Source: Saprospiraceae bacterium
GTDB taxonomy: Bacteria > Bacteroidota > Bacteroidia > Chitinophagales > Saprospiraceae
Assembly (NCBI GenBank): GCA_013042795.1
Contig: JABDPK010000235.1
Span: 1 to 8,139 of the forward strand
DNA length: 8,139 nt
Direction: 5' to 3'
In this document: positions 1 through 5,918 of the stretch, one piece after another
Layout of the letters: each line of letters opens with the position of its first letter
Position numbering within the stretch: the first letter of the stretch is position 1
Position numbers and translations under genes: made by a program
Notes under the pieces: model-generated
The model's database searches: none
The model's input: the letters and a program-made list of their open reading frames with translations, nothing else
What the model was told of the DNA's origin: nothing

Positions 1-608
1 TTGAAAGGGTAGAAGAGCCTTATATCAGGGCCCAGATTATAACAATGCCGGAGTTTATAGGATCTATCATGACACTGGCAATGGATAAACGTGGTGAACT
101 CACCAAGCAAAATTATTTAACGACCGATAGAGTCGAATTGACTTTTGAAATGCCATTGGCAGAAATCGTATTTGACTTTTATGATAAATTAAAATCGATA
201 TCAAGGGGTTACGCGTCATTTGACTATACTCCAATTGACTACAGGAGCTCGGACCTGGTCAAACTCGATATCAAGTTAAACGGTGATAATGTGGATGCAA
301 TGTCATCCCTGGTGCACAGGTCGAAAGCGGATTCATTTGGTCGTCGAATTTGCAAGAAACTTAAAGATTTACTGCCCAGGCAACAATTCCTGATTGCTAT
401 ACAGGCTGCTATAGGTCAAAAGGTCATTGCAAGAGAAACGATCAGTGCGATGCGTAAAGATGTGACCGCCAAATGTTATGGTGGTGATATCACGCGTAAA
501 CGAAAATTACTGGAAAAGCAGAAAAAAGGAAAGAAGAAAATGAGACAGATCGGAACAGTCCAGGTGCCTCAAAAAGCATTCCTGGAAGTTCTGAAAATCA
601 ATGACTGA
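1..608 (+). CDS. lepA: Elongation factor 4 (LepA), C-terminal part
   Basis: This is the 3' end of lepA, a translational GTPase that acts on ribosomes and is known for back-translocation and for roles in initiation or ribosome assembly. The frame is open from base 3, giving 201 residues that end at TGA 606-608. Residues 1-90 are the EF-G C-terminal-like domain, recognisable from [18 protein letters not shown] and the stretch RGYASFDY. Residues 93-200 are the LepA-specific C-terminal domain, with [18 protein letters not shown], the basic stretch around [20 protein letters not shown], and the terminal [11 protein letters not shown]. The tail ends where other LepA proteins end, so only the upstream GTPase and middle domains (roughly 400 residues) are missing, cut off by the window edge. 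The ATG at 45 is an internal methionine, not the start. The gene converges on the DUF1573 gene, whose stop codon lies 3 bp away. Confidence 0.97.
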   Translation, partial: ERVEEPYIRAQIITMPEFIGSIMTLAMDKRGELTKQNYLTTDRVELTFEMPLAEIVFDFYDKLKSISRGYASFDYTPIDYRSSDLVKLDIKLNGDNVDAMSSLVHRSKADSFGRRICKKLKDLLPRQQFLIAIQAAIGQKVIARETISAMRKDVTAKCYGGDITRKRKLLEKQKKGKKKMRQIGTVQVPQKAFLEVLKIND

Positions 609-611
609 TTT

Positions 612-1073
612 CTAATCCATTTCAAATGTATAGCTTACAATTTTCATGATCGGCCGATTGGTTTCCGGGTCTGTATTTTCAAGATAGATATCTATTTCTA
701 TTGTTTCGGAAGCTTCCTTCTCGGAACTGTCAAAAACAGCGTGAATTGTGCCTTTTTCACCAGGGGCAACTGCTTTCCTGGGCCAGTCCAGCGTGGTGCA
801 TTCGCAAGCAGACACTAGTTCAATTTTTATCGCTTCGTTACCATCGTTAATAAAATCGAAATTGAGTTCTCTTTTTTCTCCCCTTATTACTTTACCAAGT
901 TCCTGGTGGGGATCATCAAAAGTCATTTTTACAATTCTCTGGGCATCTGCAAAAGTGATAGCTTCCTGATCTACGTAATAATCAGTGCTATTATATGATG
1001 AAACATCGCCCGGAATTTGCAATAATAATGTCAAGATGAATAGAATCATTTGCCTGTGTTGATTACAGTTCAA
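612..1073 (-). CDS. Small exported DUF1573-domain protein
   Basis: A protein of 153 residues with a hydrophobic N-terminal segment (about residues 9-20, MILFILTLLLQI) that looks like a signal peptide, so it is probably periplasmic or surface-exposed. Residues 50-120 match the DUF1573 family, an Ig-like fold common in Bacteroidota. The family signature is seen as ELGKV..GEKRELNFDFINDGNEAIKI, then the Cys-x-Cys-Thr motif (C90, C92, T93), then PGEKGTIHAVFDS. The function of the family is not established. The start is uncertain. TTG at 1073 gives an n-region with His and Arg, as a signal peptide needs. ATG at 1049 (residue 9) gives a signal with no positive charge. No in-frame ATG lies further upstream before the stop near 1098. 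It sits 45 bp downstream of the AAA+ gene on the same strand and may be its operon partner. Confidence 0.85.
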   Translation of the reverse strand: MNCNQHRQMILFILTLLLQIPGDVSSYNSTDYYVDQEAITFADAQRIVKMTFDDPHQELGKVIRGEKRELNFDFINDGNEAIKIELVSACECTTLDWPRKAVAPGEKGTIHAVFDSSEKEASETIEIDIYLENTDPETNRPIMKIVSYTFEMD

Positions 1074-1118
1074 ATTTCTGTTTTTAAAACAGGTTTTTCA
1101 GCTAACAAAAAGTTAAAG

Positions 1119-2585
1119 TCAATTCTTGCCAAAATCATTGAACATACTCGCCAGTGGATCCTTGAACTGCATACTTCTGATAAGAAATTGCTTGCTGATC
1201 ACCTCATATTCAGTAAGACCATGAAGGATCAGTTCTTTAAGTAAATATTTGTGCTGATCATCGATCTTCATTTTCTGAAGTATTGTGTCAAGACCAGCTA
1301 CGGCATCGAGCATGGCTTCATATTGCTTTTGGTCCGCGTCATTCAACAGATCAAGTTCATTTCCATCACTGAACCATTTTCGGACTTCACGGTAAATATC
1401 ATCCTGTTCTTTTCTCTGTGCCAAATCCGGGTGTTCAAAGTAATCAAGGAAAAGTTCTTTTAGTGCACCACTAATGAGGTGCAGTGCGACATTATACGGA
1501 CCTTCCTGTTCTCCTTCATAGACCAATTCAACCTTGCCGGTAATAGATGGAATAACACCCCAGAAATCCGAGATTCTTGCAACGGCATTCTTTTCGCGGT
1601 TCTTCAACATCCGTCTTTCAATATTACTGTAAAGATTTTCAAGCGCAGAAATACTCAACCTGGCGGAAACACCACTTTTTTCATCTATGTACTCACTTTT
1701 CCTTGCTTCGAAAACAACCATTTCCAACAAGTCCTTGATGAGTTCTGGAATAATGATATTGTTTCTTACATCTTCCGGTGTGGCGATTTCCTGTTTGGTT
1801 ATACTTTTAGCGATATCAAGAGTCTTGGGGTAATGGGTCAGGATCTGGCTTTCAATCCGATCTTTGAGGGGTGTGATAATACTCCCCCTGTTTGTATAAT
1901 CTTCCGGATTCGCGGTGAATATGAACAGGATGTCCAGGGGCAGCCTGATTTTGAATCCCCGGATCTGGATATCTCCCTCCTGTAAAATATTAAATAGCGA
2001 AACTTGTATCCTTGCCTGCAAGTCGGGCAGTTCATTCAACACAAAAACAGAACGGTGTGAATGCGGGATCAGTCCGTAATGTATAACCCTGGGATCAGAA
2101 TAAGGAAGCTTCAGCGATGCCGCTTTGATGGGATCTACATCTCCGATAAGATCAGCAATACTCACATCCGGTGTGGCCAGCTTTTCAACATACCTGTCAT
2201 CGCGGTGTATCCATTCTATTGGTGTATCATCACCAAGCTCTTCAAGGATGCTTTTGGCATGATCGGTTATAGGATGCAAAGGATCTTCATGTAATTCAGA
2301 ATCTTTGATCACCGGGATATATTCATCGAGCAGTCCTGTGGTCAACCTGGCTATCCTTGTTTTTGCCTGACCTCTCAACCCGAGAAGCAGGATATTGTGT
2401 CTTGACAGCAGTGCTCTTTCCAGGTCAGGTAATACTGTGTCTTCGAATCCAAGGATACCTTCATAATTCGTACTGCCTTCAGATATCATATTCTTCAGAT
2501 TGTCCCTGATCTCATCTTTGATACTACGGTATTGGTATCCCGAAGCTTTGAGTTCTCCTAATGTGTGTATGTTTTTGTGATTCAT
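1119..2585 (-). CDS. ChlI/MoxR-like AAA+ ATPase (magnesium chelatase subunit I-like)
   Basis: A cytoplasmic ATPase of 488 residues. The AAA+ core spans about residues 40-330. Walker A is GLRGQAKT (69-76). The Walker B position reads SVFVLNEL (179-186), with Asn184 where Asp is usual and Glu185 kept as the catalytic base. Sensor 1 is in TANPEDY (224-230), the arginine finger is probably R243 in PLKDRI, and sensor 2 is R309 in GVSARLS. A helical C-terminal region of about 150 residues follows. Family members form hexameric rings that use ATP to remodel a client, usually with a VWA partner; such a gene lies 142 bp upstream on the same strand. Nothing in the window suggests chlorophyll or cobalamin synthesis, so annotation as a true magnesium chelatase would be misleading. 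The ATG at 2583-2585 is a plausible start. The gap upstream of it is filled with palindromes. Confidence 0.92.
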   Translation of the reverse strand: MNHKNIHTLGELKASGYQYRSIKDEIRDNLKNMISEGSTNYEGILGFEDTVLPDLERALLSRHNILLLGLRGQAKTRIARLTTGLLDEYIPVIKDSELHEDPLHPITDHAKSILEELGDDTPIEWIHRDDRYVEKLATPDVSIADLIGDVDPIKAASLKLPYSDPRVIHYGLIPHSHRSVFVLNELPDLQARIQVSLFNILQEGDIQIRGFKIRLPLDILFIFTANPEDYTNRGSIITPLKDRIESQILTHYPKTLDIAKSITKQEIATPEDVRNNIIIPELIKDLLEMVVFEARKSEYIDEKSGVSARLSISALENLYSNIERRMLKNREKNAVARISDFWGVIPSITGKVELVYEGEQEGPYNVALHLISGALKELFLDYFEHPDLAQRKEQDDIYREVRKWFSDGNELDLLNDADQKQYEAMLDAVAGLDTILQKMKIDDQHKYLLKELILHGLTEYEVISKQFLIRSMQFKDPLASMFNDFGKN

Positions 2586-2617
2586 TAAAAGTATGCTTTG
2601 TGTGTTTTTTAACTTTA

Positions 2618-2642
2618 TGCTTTAGGCGAGACGCCTAAAGCA
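2618..2642. other. Perfect 11-bp hairpin with 3-nt loop
   Basis: TGCTTTAGGCG (2618-2628) is followed by AGA and then CGCCTAAAGCA (2632-2642). All 11 pairs are Watson-Crick. It lies 33 bp upstream of the AAA+ start codon. No T-run follows on either strand, so a simple intrinsic terminator is unlikely. A stabilising or transcript-processing element is possible. Confidence 0.8.
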
Positions 2643-2674
2643 ACCGCTTGGTTGTTTCGGGCCTCCCCTCGGTT

Positions 2675-2698
2675 GTTTCAGGCGTCCCCGCCTGAAAC
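2675..2698. other. Perfect 10-bp hairpin with 4-nt loop
   Basis: GTTTCAGGCG (2675-2684), loop TCCC, then CGCCTGAAAC (2689-2698). The stem is fully paired. Its right arm is repeated unpaired at 2712-2721, so the leftward transcript carries a second possible left arm and two alternative foldings are possible. It belongs to the palindrome cluster between the VWA and AAA+ genes. Confidence 0.8.
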
Positions 2699-2727
2699 TG
2701 AAAAACCTCCCCGCCTGAAACTGCAAA

Positions 2728-3831
2728 TCAGTTCCGCTTTCTTCTCTTGTTATCTTTATAATCCATAAATATAAACTCCCCAAGCCCTTGCAGGGAGCTA
2801 TAAAATGCTTTTCCATTATTTGCCCTGGTAAACTGGTCAACAAATTTCACAAGGTATGGATCCCTTGCAATCATAAAGGTGGTGATTGGGATTTGCAGTT
2901 TCCTTGCTTTGGTTGCCAGTCCAAGGGTTCGGTTTAAAATTTTGCGATCAAGACCAAAAGCATTTTTATAGTACTTTTTACCTTTTTTGATACAGGTCGG
3001 TTTGCCGTCTGTGATCATCATGATCTGTTTATTGGGATTTTTTCGTCTTCTGAGAATGTTCATAGCCAGTTCCAGGCCGGCGACTGTATTGGTATGATAT
3101 GGTCCTACCTGGAGGTAAGGCAGATCCTTGATCTGAATTTGCCAGGCATCATTACCAAATACTATGATATCCAGGCTGTCCTTTGGGTATCGTGTGATAA
3201 TGAGTTCAGATAATGCCATAGCAACCTTCTTGGCAGGTGTGATTCGATCTTCACCATATAGTATCATTGAATGTGAGATATCAATCATCAGTACAGTACT
3301 TGTCTGCGACTGGAAGAAGGTTTCATGTACCTCAAGATCGTCCTGGGTCAGTTTGAAATCATCCAAACCATGATTGATTTGTGCATTTTTCAGTGATTCA
3401 GAAATACTAATCTTATCAAGTTTATCTCCGAATTGAAATGGTTTTAATTCTGAAGTGTACTCGTCACCGGAACCTGTGGCACGGGTATTATGTTTGCCAC
3501 TCCGTGATTTTTTAAGCTGATCAAATATTTCATCAAGGGCATGCCGTCTTAACGAGACTTCCATTTTCTTAGTCGGGTTATAATCGCCCCCAAGCTGTTT
3601 CCCTTTTTGTTTGGAAATATATCCTTTTGAAATAAGGTCATCGATGAAGTCAGCAATACCATAATCATCCGGGGTGATATTATGCTCGTTATCAATTTCT
3701 GTCATCCATGATAATGCTTCATCGACATCCCCTGAAGTGTGAATAAGCAATTCCTTGAATAGCTCAAGAAGTTTTTCAAATGGGTTATCATTTGGCTCAT
3801 TGATATAATTCGAGAATCTGTATCCAAGCAT
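2728..3831 (-). CDS. VWA (MIDAS) domain protein, partner of the AAA+ ATPase
   Basis: From the ATG at 3829-3831 the product has 367 residues (MLGYRFSNY...). The N-terminal half is helical and charged, with a low-complexity linker rich in K, S, R, G and T (about 106-125). The von Willebrand A domain follows (about 175-355). The metal-ion-dependent adhesion site is complete: D184-I-S186-H-S188, T247 in HTNT, and D275 in ITDGKP. The C-terminus is strongly basic (KDNKRRKRN). No signal peptide or membrane segment is seen, so it is probably cytoplasmic. In MoxR-VWA, NorQ-NorD and ChlI-ChlD systems, the MIDAS protein binds the ATPase and recruits the client; this gene directly precedes such an ATPase. 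A longer reading from TTG at 3864 adds 11 residues, but that start lies at the edge of a hairpin arm, and MLGYRFS looks like the family's natural N-terminus. Confidence 0.9.
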   Translation of the reverse strand: MLGYRFSNYINEPNDNPFEKLLELFKELLIHTSGDVDEALSWMTEIDNEHNITPDDYGIADFIDDLISKGYISKQKGKQLGGDYNPTKKMEVSLRRHALDEIFDQLKKSRSGKHNTRATGSGDEYTSELKPFQFGDKLDKISISESLKNAQINHGLDDFKLTQDDLEVHETFFQSQTSTVLMIDISHSMILYGEDRITPAKKVAMALSELIITRYPKDSLDIIVFGNDAWQIQIKDLPYLQVGPYHTNTVAGLELAMNILRRRKNPNKQIMMITDGKPTCIKKGKKYYKNAFGLDRKILNRTLGLATKARKLQIPITTFMIARDPYLVKFVDQFTRANNGKAFYSSLQGLGEFIFMDYKDNKRRKRN

Positions 3832-3863
3832 AGATTTAAACTGATAAGCATCCTGAAAATACA

Positions 3864-3893
3864 AAGGACCTAAACTTAACGCTTAAGGTCCTT
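3864..3893 (-). terminator. Hairpin between coiled-coil and VWA genes, possible terminator
   Basis: AAGGACCT (3864-3871) and AGGTCCTT (3886-3893) are a perfect 8-bp inverted repeat around a 14-nt AT-rich loop. It lies 24 bp past the stop codon of the coiled-coil gene. In the leftward transcript the stem is followed by the U-rich but interrupted UGUAUUUU. It could be a weak terminator or attenuator that separates this gene from the VWA gene. The long loop and broken U-tract keep confidence low. Confidence 0.4.
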
Positions 3894-3917
3894 AATATGT
3901 TTAATCCTTACAAAGTT

Positions 3918-4895
3918 CTATTTCAATTTGAACTCTCCGTTGCCGACATTGAAGCCATTGTTATAAATGGCAATCTGGAACATCCCTTTACCCAGCGGAA
4001 AATTAGGCTTCCAGTCCAGGCAAGCTGTCAGATCTTCATTATTGTATTCGACTTTACCTGATGCAGTGTACATCACAGTTTCTCCAGACAGCTTATCGGT
4101 GAGCATGCCTGAACCAAGTTCTTCGACATAGAGTACCTCTCCTGATGGAGCGGTGTACCTGATGAAGAATTCCTGTTCTCCAGCAGGTGTTATTACATTG
4201 GTTTCTGTTGTGAAACAGGCACGCAACATTTCAATCCTTTTGGCACGATTTCGTTTGGCAATATCTCCATTGTCTTTTATATCATAACCCTGGACTTCAA
4301 TAAAATTTATCTTGATGGCTTCTGCAATTTCGACTTTGGTAGAAAGTTGTTCATTACTGCTACTAAGGTTTTCATTTTCATTGGAGAGCATATCTCTCAT
4401 TGAATCCAGTTTACTGATGCGGCTTTTGTTTATGACTGCTTCAGCTGTCAGGGATGTATTTTCAGCCTGCAGGTTTTGGTTTTCCGCTGAAAGGTTTTCG
4501 TTTTGTGACTTCAGAGTATTGATCTCAGAGAGATACTGGTTCGCCATGCTTTTGAACTTGTTGAGTTCTTGCCTGGCTTTTCCAAGTTCTCTTTCACTCC
4601 AGATCAATCCACTGATCTTTTTCTTTTGTACTGCAAGTTCTTCTTTCTGAGTATCAATGAGGGTATTTAACTCCTGGTTGTCACTTCGCATATCCTCGAG
4701 ATCTTTCAAAGCATCCTCATAATCCTGGTCGAGCTCTGTATTCAGTTTTTCAAGTTCGAGGAATGCAGATTTTTTATCATTTAGTTCGCCTTTCAAATTT
4801 GAATTGACAATCCATTGGTATGCATTTAAAGCTAGCAAGACAAGAATTAATATTATTCCAAGAAGTGATTTGGAATTATTGGACTTTGGACTCAT
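3918..4895 (-). CDS. Membrane-anchored coiled-coil protein, unknown function
   Basis: From the ATG at 4893-4895 the protein has 325 residues. A short basic, polar N-terminus (MSPKSNNSKS) leads into one transmembrane helix (about 11-30, LLGIILILVLLALNAYQWIV). A long coiled coil follows (about 35-195) with heptad-like runs rich in E, N, Q, K and S, such as LSAENQNLQAENTSLTAE. The C-terminal 100-125 residues form a beta-rich globular domain (FFIRYTAPSGEVLYVEE, then GKGMFQIAIYNNGFNVGNGEFKL). With a single N-terminal anchor and Lys near the start, the coil and C-terminal domain are probably periplasmic. The frame stays open upstream to an ATG at 4973, but the extra 26 residues are hydrophobic and would precede the natural anchor, so I prefer 4895. 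I do not recognise a named family. It is the first gene of the leftward block that includes the VWA/AAA+ pair. Confidence 0.8.
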   Translation of the reverse strand: MSPKSNNSKSLLGIILILVLLALNAYQWIVNSNLKGELNDKKSAFLELEKLNTELDQDYEDALKDLEDMRSDNQELNTLIDTQKEELAVQKKKISGLIWSERELGKARQELNKFKSMANQYLSEINTLKSQNENLSAENQNLQAENTSLTAEAVINKSRISKLDSMRDMLSNENENLSSSNEQLSTKVEIAEAIKINFIEVQGYDIKDNGDIAKRNRAKRIEMLRACFTTETNVITPAGEQEFFIRYTAPSGEVLYVEELGSGMLTDKLSGETVMYTASGKVEYNNEDLTACLDWKPNFPLGKGMFQIAIYNNGFNVGNGEFKLK

Positions 4896-4959
4896 CAAAA
4901 TAATTTTGGTAAATATGACTGAATATGTTAACAAATAAAAACAGAATGAAGTAAATTGG

Positions 4960-5002
4960 GGGTAAACCATCAAATAATACTTAATTATCTAGTGGTTTAA
5001 CC
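4960..5002. promoter_or_regulatory. Imperfect inverted repeat in divergent promoter region
   Basis: GGGTAAACCA (4960-4969) and TGGTTTAACC (4993-5002) are inverted copies with one mismatch in 10, separated by 23 AT-rich bases. They lie between the divergent coiled-coil and exonuclease genes, where both promoters should be. They may be operator half-sites or a weak stem. Such a short repeat could also arise by chance. Confidence 0.25.
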
Positions 5003-5015
5003 TAAATCATATAGT

Positions 5016-5783
5016 ATGGCTTCATTAGTAAAGAATATCTCTGATATCCTCTTCCTGGATATCGAGACAGTTAGTTTGTTTCCTTCCCTCGATCAGGCCC
5101 CGGATGAGATCTGGCCTCTCTGGACGAAAAAAGCAAAACAAATTTTACGAAAGCAGGATGTTTCACAAGAAGAGGCAGCTCAATTGTATGTTGAGAAAGC
5201 CGGGATTTATTCCGAATTCGCAAAAGTTGTTTGTATCTCCGTCGGATTCTTTCGAAAGGAAAATAACGAGATCGAAGAATTTCGATTAAAGACATTTTAT
5301 GAAGAAGACGAGCACTTTCTTCTACAAGGATTCAGCAACCTTTTAAATGCACATTACAGATTGCCTTTACGCTCATCTCTGTGCGGGCACAATATCAGGG
5401 AATTTGATGTGCCTTTCATTTGCAGGCGAATGCTGATGCAGCAGGTTGATATTCCTCCCTTGATTGATCTCGCAGGAAAAAAGCCCTGGGAAACGCCACA
5501 GATACTGGATACGATGCAATTATGGCGATTTGGAGATATAAAGAATTATACTTCACTTGACTTGCTGGCTTCCAGTCTGAATATTCAAAGCTCTAAAGGA
5601 ACTATGAGTGGTGCAGATGTACATCAAGCATACTGGATTGATAAGGATTATCTCGGAATAATAAAATATTGTGAAGAAGATGTAAAATGTGTCGCCAGGG
5701 TGTTTGCCAGGATCATGCAGATTTCGTTGCCTCCCGATATCCGCTATAAAACAATGACGGTTTTTAACAGGGAGTTACCCTGA
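5016..5783 (+). CDS. DEDDy 3'-5' exonuclease, PolB-exonuclease-like
   Basis: A free-standing exonuclease of 255 residues related to the proofreading domain of family B DNA polymerases (DNA_pol_B_exo2 type). The catalytic set can be read directly. Exo I is FLDIET with D15 and E17. Exo II is GHNIREFD with N126, F130 and D131. Exo III is YCEEDV with Y218 and D222, which makes it the DEDDy subclass. These residues would bind two metal ions and remove nucleotides from 3' ends. No polymerase domain is attached, and the length fits a stand-alone enzyme. The physiological substrate (DNA or RNA, repair or processing) is not established for this family. No signal peptide is present, so it is cytoplasmic. 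It starts with ATG at 5016, diverges from the coiled-coil gene, and is followed by 135 noncoding bases before rpe. Confidence 0.9.
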   Translation: MASLVKNISDILFLDIETVSLFPSLDQAPDEIWPLWTKKAKQILRKQDVSQEEAAQLYVEKAGIYSEFAKVVCISVGFFRKENNEIEEFRLKTFYEEDEHFLLQGFSNLLNAHYRLPLRSSLCGHNIREFDVPFICRRMLMQQVDIPPLIDLAGKKPWETPQILDTMQLWRFGDIKNYTSLDLLASSLNIQSSKGTMSGADVHQAYWIDKDYLGIIKYCEEDVKCVARVFARIMQISLPPDIRYKTMTVFNRELP

Positions 5784-5819
5784 TAATCATCCGGGTATCA
5801 GTCCGGGCTATTATTGGGT
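5777..5819 (+). other. Imperfect hairpin at the 3' end of the exonuclease gene
   Basis: ACCC (5777-5780) pairs with GGGT (5816-5819), ATAAT (5783-5787) with ATTAT (5810-5814), and CCGG (5791-5794) with CCGG (5803-5806) around an 8-nt loop. There are small bulges, and two G-T wobbles (5782 with 5815, 5790 with 5807). The structure spans the exonuclease stop codon. No T-tract follows, so it may protect the 3' end of the mRNA rather than terminate transcription alone. Nothing else is recognised in the rest of this 135-bp gap except the possible promoter just before rpe. Confidence 0.3.
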
Positions 5820-5905
5820 TGTGAAATCTTACGGTCTTTAGCTAATGAAGATATCCATGATATGAATAATGACTTCAATTAGTTCTGAGGCAAGTTTAAT
5901 ATTTA

Positions 5906-5913
5906 TATTTTTG
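5906..5913 (+). promoter_or_regulatory. Possible Bacteroidota -7 promoter element before rpe
   Basis: TATTTTTG matches the Bacteroidota -7 consensus TAnnTTTG exactly. It ends 5 bp before the rpe ATG, so transcription from it would give an almost leaderless mRNA. Upstream at the right distance there is only a poor -33 candidate (TTCTG, 5883-5887). In AT-rich DNA the match may be accidental. Confidence 0.25.
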
Positions 5914-5918
5914 GAGAT

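Larger units (their letters stand above)
2618..2723. repeat. Cluster of intergenic palindromes and direct repeats (REP-like)
   Basis: Almost the whole VWA-AAA+ gap is built from variants of one GC-rich unit, TTTCAGGCG/CGCCTGAAA or TTTAGGCG/CGCCTAAA. It contains an 11-bp hairpin at 2618-2642, a small hairpin CAACC-GCTT-GGTTG at 2641-2654, and a perfect 10-bp hairpin at 2675-2698. A 16-bp direct repeat, TCCCCGCCTGAAACTG, occurs at 2685-2700 and 2708-2723. A 19-bp imperfect direct repeat, GGTTGTTTC(G/A)GGC(C/G)TCCCC, occurs at 2650-2668 and 2671-2689. The composition is clearly more GC-rich than the flanking DNA. It resembles repetitive extragenic palindromes dispersed in bacterial genomes, but copies elsewhere cannot be seen from here. 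In the leftward transcript it would lie in the 5' leader of the AAA+ gene and could affect mRNA stability or relative expression. Confidence 0.75.

Noticed and set aside
1078..1092. Palindrome CTGTTTT-T-AAAACAG after the AAA+ gene as a terminator
   Set aside because: The stem is short and AT-rich, and in the leftward direction it is not followed by a U-run. It would barely be stable.
1479..1985. Open frame of 168 codons on the + strand inside the AAA+ gene
   Set aside because: It is fully antisense to a well-conserved coding frame, and its translation has no domain-like pattern. The same applies to the other antisense frames at 748-969, 1251-1463, 2061-2294, 3164-3373, 4312-4650, 5071-5295, 6153-6464, 6272-6628 and 7184-7402.
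1119..2585. Magnesium chelatase for chlorophyll synthesis
   Set aside because: Resemblance is to the ChlI-type ATPase core only. No ChlH subunit or tetrapyrrole gene is present, and the Walker B residue differs.
2618..2642. Strong hairpin as an intrinsic terminator for the VWA gene
   Set aside because: No T-run follows the stem on either strand; the leftward side continues with ATAAAGTTAAAAAA.
2685..2723. Short direct repeats that might suggest a CRISPR array
   Set aside because: There are only two copies of a 16-bp repeat with a 7-bp gap, no regular spacers and no cas genes. They belong to the palindrome cluster.
2622..2843. 73-codon minus-strand frame covering the palindrome cluster
   Set aside because: It overlaps the 3' end of the VWA gene in another frame, and its C-terminus is only translated repeats (RGRLKQPRGGPKQPSG).
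3918..4973. Longer version of the coiled-coil protein starting at ATG 4973
   Set aside because: The extra 26 residues would place a second hydrophobic stretch before the natural MSPKSNNSK start, and they use the divergent promoter region as coding DNA.
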